From positions 1-8,260 of the forward strand of contig ONYV01000096.1 of assembly GCA_900322105.1 (NCBI GenBank): a stretch of DNA of 8,260 nt. The letters are read 5' to 3'. The stretch is from an uncultured Eubacteriales bacterium (GTDB taxonomy: Bacteria > Bacillota > Clostridia > Oscillospirales > Acutalibacteraceae). The notes under the pieces were generated by a model. The model did no database searches. It was not told the DNA's origin and was given only the letters and a program-made list of their open reading frames with translations. Positions 1 to 5,784 of this stretch are shown here, piece after piece; positions within the stretch are counted from its first letter, which is position 1; the number at the start of each line of letters is the position of its first letter. A program made the position numbers and the translations under genes.

Positions 1-71
1 CCTTTTCAAAGGCTTGCGGATTCCAAAGGCAGAGCCTTTGGTCAGGGGTTCGGGGGCTGAAAGCCCCTGAC
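1..71. repeat. Palindromic intergenic repeat (REP-like) upstream of ftsW
   Basis: The stretch is built almost entirely of inverted repeats. CCTTT (1-5) pairs with AAAGG (8-12). CCAAAGGC (23-30) pairs perfectly with GCCTTTGG (34-41) around a 3-nt loop. GTCAGGGG (41-48) pairs perfectly with CCCCTGAC (64-71). Alternative pairings compete: CAAAGGC (7-13) with GCCTTTG (34-40), and GGGGCT (53-58) with AGCCCC (62-67). There is no T-run after the stems, so it is not a standard terminator. No gene is visible here. The density of palindromes suggests a dispersed intergenic repeat, but only one copy is visible and copy number cannot be judged. Confidence 0.55.
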
Positions 72-102
72 ATTGGGGGAAGGAAGTGAGGTAAGGGTGA
101 GA

Positions 103-1341
103 ATGGATGAAGCGCCTGCAAGGAAGATGACGGAGCCTTCGGGTTCGGGGCAGAGGAAGACAAGCGGCGCAGCGCCTGAGAGAAGACTGCCGATGCCAAG
201 ACGCATCAAGACGAAGATCAGATGGTTTTCGGTTCGACAGGGACAGGATATGACGTTTTTGTTTTTGGTGCTGGTGCTGCTTGCCATCGGACTGATCATG
301 ATGTTTTCGGCAAGCTACCCTTCGGCATATTCGGAAACAGGCGACAGCCTGAGCTATTTGAAACGACAGCTTTTGTATGCGGCTTTGGGTGTGGGAGCAA
401 TGATGTTCTGCTCCTATCTGGATTATCGTAAATTAAAGAAATTTTCATACTGGATTCTGCTGCTTGCGATCTTTGCGCTGATCGGCGTGCTGCTGGTGCC
501 GTCTGCCACAGGGGTCAAAAGATGGATTCCGCTCGGACCGTTTTCCATGCAGGCGTCCGAGATCGCAAAACTGGCAGTTATCATCGCTTTGGCACAGTGG
601 GGAACGACACATTTCAAAAGAATGGATACCTTCCTTTACGGCGTGATGCCGCCGATGATCATGTTTGTGGTGATCGCACTGCTGCTGTTTTTAGAGCCGC
701 ATTATTCGGGTATCGTCATCATCTTCCTGTTAGTGGTGCTGATGATGTTTGTCAGCGGCGTTAAACTGAGATACTTTTTCATCGGTTTCGGTCTGATCGG
801 AGTGGTGGTGATCGGTCTTGCTATCACAGGACAGCTTGGCTATGCCATGACACGTATGGCAGGCTGGGGTCAGGCACTCATCTATACCAACGATCAGCTC
901 TGGCAGGATACCTATCAGACCAGAAACTCTCTGTATGCCATCGGTTCGGGCGGCTTCTGGGGCTTGGGACTGGGACAGTCCAGACAAAAATATCTCTATA
1001 TCCCCGAAGTGCAGAACGACTTTGTGTTTGCGGTCGTTTGTGAGGAGCTGGGCTTTATCGGCGCAGCGATCATTCTTTGTCTGTTTGCGCTGCTGGTATG
1101 GAGAGGCATCACCATCTCGATGAGAGCAAAAGACCGCTTTGGTTCGCTGCTCGGCATCGGACTTTCGGCGCAGATCGGCTTGCAGGTGATCCTCAACATC
1201 ATGGTCATTACCGACTGGCTGCCGAATACGGGCATCAGTCTGCCGTTTTTCAGTTTCGGCGGATCGTCGCTGATCATGCTGTTGGCACAAATGGGCATCG
1301 TTTTGTCGATCTCCCGTTCGGCGACCCTTGAGAGAGCATAG
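103..1341 (+). CDS. ftsW: FtsW, septal peptidoglycan glycosyltransferase (SEDS family)
   Basis: Polytopic membrane enzyme that polymerises lipid II into glycan strands at the septum, working with a class B PBP. From the ATG at 103 it is 412 aa, normal for FtsW. A basic cytoplasmic N-terminus of about 50 residues is followed by a series of hydrophobic segments starting near residue 51. SEDS landmarks are visible: the IPEVQNDFVFA stretch with Asp306, which aligns with the catalytic Asp297 of E. coli FtsW; the following CEELGF; and GISLPFFSFGGSS at 377-389. Where many SEDS proteins have a Q/E-P-D-F-G-T motif this one reads EPHYSG (198-203). RodA is the alternative, but direct linkage to murG, ftsQ and ftsZ favours FtsW. 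An in-frame TTG lies at 73, but ATG 103 is preferred because GAGGT lies 10 nt upstream (88-92) and the TTG abuts the palindromic repeat. The stop overlaps the murG ribosome binding site. Confidence 0.93.
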   Translation: MDEAPARKMTEPSGSGQRKTSGAAPERRLPMPRRIKTKIRWFSVRQGQDMTFLFLVLVLLAIGLIMMFSASYPSAYSETGDSLSYLKRQLLYAALGVGAMMFCSYLDYRKLKKFSYWILLLAIFALIGVLLVPSATGVKRWIPLGPFSMQASEIAKLAVIIALAQWGTTHFKRMDTFLYGVMPPMIMFVVIALLLFLEPHYSGIVIIFLLVVLMMFVSGVKLRYFFIGFGLIGVVVIGLAITGQLGYAMTRMAGWGQALIYTNDQLWQDTYQTRNSLYAIGSGGFWGLGLGQSRQKYLYIPEVQNDFVFAVVCEELGFIGAAIILCLFALLVWRGITISMRAKDRFGSLLGIGLSAQIGLQVILNIMVITDWLPNTGISLPFFSFGGSSLIMLLAQMGIVLSISRSATLERA

Positions 1342-1354
1342 GAGGAGTTATATT

Positions 1355-2488
1355 ATGAAAGTTTTGTTTGCAGGCGGCGGTACAGCAGGTCACATCAACC
1401 CTGCTCTTGCCATCGCAAGCTATGTCAAAGAATGTGAGCCTGATGCGGAGATCCTCTATATCGGCGCAAAGGGCGGCATGGAAGAACGCCTTGTTCCGCA
1501 GGCAGGCTTTGATTTCAAAAGCATCACGGTACAGGGATTCCGCAGAGGAATGTCCTTCAAAGCCTTCAAAGAAAATATCGTGACGGTACAGAAAGCGATC
1601 ACTGCCAGTAAGGATGCAAAAGAGATCATAGAAGCATTTCAGCCCGATATCTGTATCGGTACGGGCGGTTATGTCAGCGGTCCTGTTCTGAGAACCGCCG
1701 CCAAAATGAAAGTGCCGACCCTCATTCATGAGCAAAACGCTTTCCCCGGCGTTACCAACAAGATGCTTTCGGGAAAAGCCGACAGAGTGATGCTTGCCAT
1801 GCCCGATGCAAGAAAACATTTTAAGGGTAACTGCCGCTTTGTCGACACGGGCAACCCTGTCAGGGGAGAGATCCTCCGTCAGGATCGGCAGCAGGCAAGA
1901 AAAAGCCTTGGACTGGACGAACGTCCCGTGATCCTGTCTTTCGGCGGCAGTCTGGGAGCGCAGGTCATCAACGAAGCGTTAGCGGATGTGATCGCACGCA
2001 GCGCAAAGGACGGCAAATATCAGCACATCCACGCCTACGGTCAGTACGGAAAATGGTTTCCCGACCTGCTGAGGAAAAAAGGCGCAGACCTTGACAACGC
2101 AAAGAACCTGGATATCCGTGAATACATCAACGATATGCCCGTGTGCCTTGCGGCAGCGGATCTGGTGATCGCCCGTGCAGGCGCTATCACGCTCAGTGAG
2201 ATACAGGTCAAGGGCAAGCCTTCCATATTGATTCCGTCTCCGAACGTGGCGGAGAATCATCAGTATCATAACGCTATGTCGCTGGTGAACCACCGTGCGG
2301 CTGTGATGATCGAAGAAAAAGATCTGACGCCTGAGAAGCTGACAGAAGAGATCGACAAGTTGGCAAGCGATCCCAAACGCTTGGCGGAGTATTCCGAAAA
2401 CGCCAAAAAAATGGCGATAGACGACGCATCAAAGCGGATCTATGCTGTCATCAAAGAGGTGCTTTCCTCTGATAAGAGCCGCAAGTGA
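1355..2488 (+). CDS. murG: MurG, UDP-GlcNAc:lipid I N-acetylglucosaminyltransferase
   Basis: Transfers GlcNAc from UDP-GlcNAc to lipid I to form lipid II on the cytoplasmic face of the membrane. It is 377 aa, within the usual range, with the two-domain GT-B layout. The N-terminal glycine loop reads GGGTAGHINPALAIA (7-21), with the family histidine at 13. GTGGYVSGP (102-110) and HEQNAFPG (125-132) complete the acceptor-domain motifs. The C-terminal donor domain shows SFGGSLGAQVINE (195-207), ARAGAITLSEI (273-283) and NHQYHNA (301-307), matching the nucleotide-sugar binding side. The ATG at 1355 has a perfect AGGAGG (1340-1345) 9 nt upstream that overlaps the ftsW stop, so the two genes are transcribed together and probably translationally coupled. 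A longer TTG start at 1328 would add nine residues before the conserved MKVLFAGGG start and lacks this spacing. Confidence 0.97.
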   Translation: MKVLFAGGGTAGHINPALAIASYVKECEPDAEILYIGAKGGMEERLVPQAGFDFKSITVQGFRRGMSFKAFKENIVTVQKAITASKDAKEIIEAFQPDICIGTGGYVSGPVLRTAAKMKVPTLIHEQNAFPGVTNKMLSGKADRVMLAMPDARKHFKGNCRFVDTGNPVRGEILRQDRQQARKSLGLDERPVILSFGGSLGAQVINEALADVIARSAKDGKYQHIHAYGQYGKWFPDLLRKKGADLDNAKNLDIREYINDMPVCLAAADLVIARAGAITLSEIQVKGKPSILIPSPNVAENHQYHNAMSLVNHRAAVMIEEKDLTPEKLTEEIDKLASDPKRLAEYSENAKKMAIDDASKRIYAVIKEVLSSDKSRK

Positions 2489-2509
2489 CAGATATTCGGA
2501 GGAAACGCC

Positions 2510-2956
2510 ATGAGTAAAAAGACGGAAAAGAACACCAAAGGGCAGGGGCAAACGCCGAAAAGCCCTCAGCGATCGGGAACGTCAGCGCAAAAAAACGGCA
2601 GGCAGCAAAGCCAGAACAAGCATCCTCCCGAACGTAAAAAGCCGAGCACTGCGCAAAGAAACGCCGGTTCGGGCAGCAGGAAAAAGCGGATAAAAAATCA
2701 GATACCCATCAGCGGCAATACGGATTACGGCGATCTGTACCACTCTCAGGAGGGCATTAACGCAGACGCCGAAAACATCCTCAAAAAGCCGTTATTCGTC
2801 CCCTCCGCCGCCTGCCAAAGAGCCCTACAGCCCACGAAAACGGCGGCTGCTGCGGATCCTGTTTTACGGCGGCATCATGGCAATCGTGCTGACGATCTTT
2901 CTGATACTGTCTTTTACGGTATTCTTCAAGATCGACAGCATCAGCGTAGAGGGTGA
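2510..2956 (+). pseudogene. ftsQ: FtsQ/DivIB N-terminal part, frame lost near 2800
   Basis: The ATG has GGAGG (2498-2502) 7 nt upstream and begins 21 nt after murG, so this is the true start of ftsQ. The first 98 residues form a cytoplasmic tail typical of Gram-positive DivIB: hydrophilic, Lys/Gln/Pro/Ser-rich, with basic clusters such as SRKKRIKNQ. Beyond about codon 98 (VP, 2798-2803) this frame turns into Cys/Arg/His-rich sequence ending at TGA 2954-2956, unlike any FtsQ. The +1 frame instead continues as PPPPAKEPYSPRKRRLLR and runs into the transmembrane segment and POTRA domain of the downstream frame. Either a one-base insertion in the CCCCTCC tract (2800-2806) broke the gene, the sequence has an error there, or the ribosome shifts. 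Stitched across the break, FtsQ would be about 491 aa. Confidence 0.8.
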
Positions 2957-3986
2957 TACACGCTACAACGAAGAAAACATTGTTGCTTCTTCCATGATCC
3001 GGATCGGGGACAATTTCTTCCTCTGCAACACCTCCCCCGGAGAAAACGAGATATGGAAGAAGTTCCCGTACATAGAATCTGTCAGGATCGAGAAAAAACT
3101 GTTCAACAAGATTGTTATCAACGTGAGGGAAGCCGTTCCGACGTCTGTGATCGAGAGCGAAGGAAAATACGTGCTGCTCAGTGAAAGCGGCAAGATCATC
3201 GACATTTCCGACAAGAAGCAGGAGGATGTCCCGATCGTGATGGGGGCAAAGTTAGACGATCCCACCCTGTCCTCGTCTGCGGTCTATAAAGACAAAAGCG
3301 TGGAGGGGTATGTGCAGGAGATCCTGCGCGCGGCAGAATTTTACAAGATCGGCGTGCTGAAAGTGATCGACATTACAAAACTCTCCAACATTTCGCTGGA
3401 AACCAAGGACGGACTGCATATCATTATCGGCAGTCCGGAAAAGATCGAACATAAGATGATGACCGCCGCCAAGATCATGAAAAAGGATGTTCCCAAGGGT
3501 GATGTAGGCACGCTGGACGTGTCGCTGAGCGCTACAGAGGGCGGAAAGTCGTATTTCAGCTCCAAAAAGCCGACCGAACAAAGCGCAAAGCCCGAAACAT
3601 CCAAGCCGGAAGCGTCCAAGCCCGAAGTCTCCGCACCCGACACTTCAAAGCCGGAGGAAAGCTCGTCCGAATCATCTGCTCAGGAATCGGAAGAAACTTC
3701 ATACGAGGAGAGCAGTGAAGAAAGCAGCGAAGAGAATAGTGAAGAGAGCTATGAAGAAAGCAGCTATGAAGAGAGCGATGACGAGAACAGCGATGAAGAA
3801 AGCTATGAAGAGAGCAGCGACGAAGAAAGCTATGAAGAAAGCTATGAAGAGAGCAGCGATGAAGAGAGCAGTGACGAAGAAAGCGAAGAAGAGAGCAGTG
3901 ATGACGAAAGCAGTGACGTGAGCGAAGAAGAGAGCAGCGAAGAAGAAAGCAGCAGCGATCCGTCCGAGTCGGGGACAGAAGAATAA
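2877..3986 (+). CDS. ftsQ: FtsQ/DivIB division protein: membrane anchor, POTRA and acidic tail (main part)
   Basis: Bitopic membrane protein that scaffolds the FtsQ-FtsL-FtsB (DivIB-DivIC-FtsL) complex controlling septal synthesis. The frame is open well upstream of the ATG at 2877. The basic stop-transfer region RKRRLLR and the start of the membrane helix (from about 2832) lie before that ATG, and no ribosome binding site precedes it, so the natural N-terminus is the preceding gene fragment. Numbering from ATG 2877: a transmembrane segment covers about residues 1-17. A POTRA domain begins at KIDSISVEGDTRYNEENI (18-35), with the FPYIESVRIEKK stretch typical of FtsQ. A beta domain runs to about 215. 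A KPE-x-S linker of about five repeats spans about 232-261. The tail, 262-369, is almost only Ser, Glu, Asp, Tyr and Asn with no Lys or Arg. By topology the tail lies outside the membrane. The family call is firm on POTRA and context; the tail's role is unknown. Confidence 0.88.
   Translation: MAIVLTIFLILSFTVFFKIDSISVEGDTRYNEENIVASSMIRIGDNFFLCNTSPGENEIWKKFPYIESVRIEKKLFNKIVINVREAVPTSVIESEGKYVLLSESGKIIDISDKKQEDVPIVMGAKLDDPTLSSSAVYKDKSVEGYVQEILRAAEFYKIGVLKVIDITKLSNISLETKDGLHIIIGSPEKIEHKMMTAAKIMKKDVPKGDVGTLDVSLSATEGGKSYFSSKKPTEQSAKPETSKPEASKPEVSAPDTSKPEESSSESSAQESEETSYEESSEESSEENSEESYEESSYEESDDENSDEESYEESSDEESYEESYEESSDEESSDEESEEESSDDESSDVSEEESSEEESSSDPSESGTEE
3585..3983 (+). repeat. Repetitive tail-coding region of ftsQ (KPE linker and Ser/Glu repeats)
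   Basis: From 3585 the DNA encodes degenerate five-residue units (AKPET, SKPEA, SKPEV, SAPDT, SKPEE). From 3660 it encodes an acidic low-complexity run with six copies of SYEES and many ESSDEE/EESSEE variants. At the DNA level this is a purine-rich tandem array of gaagagagcagcgatgaa-like units in varying order. Such an array is prone to slippage, so its length may vary between strains. Another reading frame across it is open and gives a lysine/alanine repeat, but that is only a by-product of the repeat. Confidence 0.85.
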
Positions 3987-4047
3987 ACGCAGGCTTGTTT
4001 CGCAGCGGCAGTATTCATTTAGCTGTATTTTTTCTCGATAGAAGAAA

Positions 4048-4076
4048 GTGACCGTTCATGCACATCTTATGATAAT
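4048..4076 (+). promoter_or_regulatory. Candidate distal ftsZ promoter
   Basis: GTGACC (4048-4053) and GATAAT (4071-4076) are separated by 17 bp, giving 4/6 and 5/6 matches to the sigma-A consensus. Transcripts would carry an ftsZ leader of about 270 nt. One arm of the long-range inverted repeat overlaps this -35 element. Supported by sequence pattern only. Confidence 0.4.
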
Positions 4077-4225
4077 GTGAAAATTATGCAGACAAGTCGT
4101 GTGACGGAACTCGTGAAAAAGAAGCAGTCCCAAAAGGCGATTTGTCAATATCCACAAAAATGGACGGTCATTTAAGTCACTATAACAAAAGAATAATGAA
4201 TCTGTCAAAAAATTGCGGATTTGTA

Positions 4226-4254
4226 TTGAATTTTATCCAAAAAAGTGGTAAAGT
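4226..4254 (+). promoter_or_regulatory. Candidate proximal ftsZ promoter
   Basis: TTGAAT (4226-4231) and TAAAGT (4249-4254) are separated by an ideal 17-bp spacer that contains an A-run, in an AT-rich context. Initiation would be near 4261, giving a leader of about 90 nt with the hairpin at 4308-4329. Each hexamer matches the sigma-A consensus at 4/6. Position and spacing make this the best single promoter candidate for ftsZ. Confidence 0.5.
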
Positions 4255-4307
4255 AAAAATAGTTGTATAAAAGTAACATTAGCAACAAAATCAGATGAAG
4301 GAAAGCG

Positions 4308-4329
4308 ATACGGGACAGTATTGTCGTAT
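4308..4329 (+). promoter_or_regulatory. Leader hairpin before ftsZ ribosome binding site
   Basis: ATAC (4308-4311) pairs with GTAT (4326-4329) and GACA (4314-4317) with TGTC (4322-4325), closing a GTAT loop, with a 2-nt bulge on the 5' side. It is followed by a T-rich stretch and then GGAGG at 4338-4342. It is weak for an intrinsic terminator and may instead affect mRNA stability or translation. Confidence 0.35.
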
Positions 4330-4352
4330 TTTATTTTGGAGGGAGTAAAATC

Positions 4353-5651
4353 ATGCCTTACGAGTTTGAAAATGAAGTAGAGAGCGTAGTAAGTATTAAA
4401 GTGGTCGGTGTAGGCGGAGGCGGCGGCAACGCTGTTGACCGCATGGTCGAATATGTGTCGGGCGTTGAGTTTATCGCAGTGAATACCGATAAGCAGACGC
4501 TGAACCGCTCCAAGGCGAACCAGCGCATCCAGATTGGTGAAAAGATCACCCACGGCAGAGGCGCAGGGTCTAAGCCCGAGGTCGGAGAAAAGGCCGCCGA
4601 GGAAAGCAGAGATGTGATCGCAGAGCTGCTCAAGGATGCCAATATGGTATTCATCACCGCAGGTATGGGCGGCGGCACAGGTACGGGCGCAGCGCCTGTT
4701 GTGGCGCAGATCGCCAAGGATATGGGAATTTTAACAGTCGGTATCGTCACCACACCGTTCCTGTTTGAAGGCAAGCGCCGTATGGAACAGGCTGAGGGCG
4801 GTATCCAGAGACTCAAGGAACACGTTGACTCTCTGATCGTTATTCCGAACGAAAGACTGAAGCATATCAGTGAAGAAAGAATCACACTGCAAAATGCTTT
4901 CTTTGCGGCTGACGATGTTCTTCGTCAGGGCGTACAGAGCATTACCGACCTGATCGTTATCCCCGGTCTTGTCAACCTTGACTTTGCAGACGTGACTTCC
5001 GTTATGAAGGACGCAGGCTATGCGCTCATGGGCGTTGGCGTTGCTTCGGGCAAGGATAAGGCAAAGATCGCCGCTCAGAATGCGATCTCAAGCCCACTGC
5101 TCGGCACTTCCATCCAGGGTGCTAAGGGTCTGATCGTGAATATCAAGGCGTCTCCCGATATCGGTCTGGACGAGATCCAGGACGCTTCTACCATGATCTC
5201 CGAACAGGCAGACGAGGATGCGATCATCATCTGGGGCGCTGCGCTCGACGAAGAGATGGAAGACAGCATCAGCGTGATCGTAATCGCAACGGGTTTCCCG
5301 ACGGCAGATAACGGCGGCTATGTGCCGATGCCGCCGGTGGCGAAGAAAGAGGAAAGAAAAAATCCTTTCCAGTACAGCGCTCCCGCAGTTCCTAAGCAGG
5401 ATCCGGGTCTCCGTTACGGCGCACCTCAGAAACAGCCCGACAGAATGAGAAATCAGCCGATGTATCAGCAGCCGTCATACGGCCGTCCGTCAGATCATGC
5501 TCCTGTGCAGAATGCTGCTCCGGTCTATCCGAACGCTGCTACCAAAGGACCGAATCCTCAGCAGGCAGGATCTACTTCCACCAACGGACAAAGAGGCGGC
5601 GATTCTGATGATTCCTACATGGATATCATGAAAATCTTTAACAATAAATAA
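4353..5651 (+). CDS. ftsZ: FtsZ, tubulin-like cell division GTPase
   Basis: Cytoplasmic GTPase that polymerises into the Z-ring and recruits the division machinery. It is 432 aa, slightly longer than usual because of its linker. The N-terminal nucleotide loop VVGVGGGGGNAVDRM (17-31) and the tubulin signature GGGTGTG (106-112) are intact. So is the catalytic T7 loop NLDFADV (208-214), with Asp210 and Asp213 positioned to act on the neighbouring subunit's GTP. The C-terminal domain ends near IATGF (311-315). A Pro/Gln/Asn-rich disordered linker runs from about 317 to 418. The final conserved peptide reads SYMDIMKIFNNK (421-432), lacking the proline and arginine of the usual DIPxFLR form that binds FtsA, SepF and similar partners. 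The start has GGAGGG (4338-4343) 9-10 nt upstream. No ftsA lies between ftsQ and ftsZ. A strong terminator follows 8 nt after the stop. Confidence 0.98.
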   Translation: MPYEFENEVESVVSIKVVGVGGGGGNAVDRMVEYVSGVEFIAVNTDKQTLNRSKANQRIQIGEKITHGRGAGSKPEVGEKAAEESRDVIAELLKDANMVFITAGMGGGTGTGAAPVVAQIAKDMGILTVGIVTTPFLFEGKRRMEQAEGGIQRLKEHVDSLIVIPNERLKHISEERITLQNAFFAADDVLRQGVQSITDLIVIPGLVNLDFADVTSVMKDAGYALMGVGVASGKDKAKIAAQNAISSPLLGTSIQGAKGLIVNIKASPDIGLDEIQDASTMISEQADEDAIIIWGAALDEEMEDSISVIVIATGFPTADNGGYVPMPPVAKKEERKNPFQYSAPAVPKQDPGLRYGAPQKQPDRMRNQPMYQQPSYGRPSDHAPVQNAAPVYPNAATKGPNPQQAGSTSTNGQRGGDSDDSYMDIMKIFNNK

Positions 5652-5658
5652 TGCTTCC

Positions 5659-5692
5659 AAAAGCCTGCCGTTTTGTTACGACAGGCTTTTTT
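5659..5692 (+). terminator. Intrinsic terminator after ftsZ
   Basis: AAAAGCCTG (5659-5667) pairs perfectly with CAGGCTTTT (5682-5690). The stem continues past one mismatch with CGT (5669-5671) against ACG (5678-5680). A run of six T (5687-5692) follows the GC-rich stem. This closes the division block and insulates pyrB. Confidence 0.9.
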
Positions 5693-5714
5693 CTAAAGCT
5701 AAATGAATGTGAAC

Positions 5715-5758
5715 AGCGCAAAACGGACAAGTCTGCCAGTCAGACGGTCTTCTGCGCT
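5715..5758 (+). promoter_or_regulatory. Structured pyrB leader hairpin
   Basis: A long imperfect stem. AGCGCA (5715-5720) pairs with TGCGCT (5753-5758), GGAC (5725-5728) with GTCT (5747-5750, one G-U), and GTCTG (5731-5735) with CAGAC (5741-5745) around a CCAGT loop. It has no T-run, so it is not itself a terminator. It ends about 15 nt before the pyrB ribosome binding site. I saw no recognisable PyrR-binding consensus. A regulatory role in pyrimidine control is inference from position. Confidence 0.45.
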
Positions 5759-5784
5759 TTGTAGAGATAAGTGGGGGAGATATT

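Larger units (their letters stand above)
3987..4352 (+). other. 366-bp non-coding region between ftsQ and ftsZ
   Basis: No convincing gene lies here on either strand. The sequence is markedly more AT-rich than the flanking genes. It holds two candidate promoters (4048-4076 and 4226-4254), an inverted repeat (4049-4059 with 4160-4170) and a hairpin directly before the ftsZ ribosome binding site (4308-4329). I found no clear terminator for the ftsW-murG-ftsQ unit, so read-through into ftsZ is possible. Confidence 0.75.

Noticed and set aside
73..102. TTG start of ftsW at 73
   Set aside because: It lies at the edge of the palindromic repeat and would add ten non-conserved residues; ATG 103 has a better spaced GAGGT.
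730..1290. 186-codon open frame on the - strand inside ftsW
   Set aside because: His/Gln/Asp-rich composition typical of the antisense of a membrane protein gene; the + strand frame is clearly FtsW.
1328..1354. TTG start extending murG upstream
   Set aside because: It overlaps the end of ftsW, adds residues before the conserved MKVLFAGGG start, and ATG 1355 has a perfect AGGAGG.
3715..3921. Lysine/alanine-rich open frame within the ftsQ tail
   Set aside because: An out-of-frame reading of the Ser/Glu repeats; no ribosome binding site and no independent evidence.
4003..4032. Terminator after ftsQ (CAGC/GCTG followed by a T-run)
   Set aside because: Only four base pairs with a 15-nt loop; too weak to call.
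4358..4885. 175-codon open frame on the - strand inside ftsZ
   Set aside because: Antisense shadow of the conserved GTPase domain, with no start signals of its own.
5673..5705. pyrB promoter overlapping the ftsZ terminator
   Set aside because: TTGTTA has no -10 hexamer at an acceptable spacing: 15 or 21 bp to poor matches.
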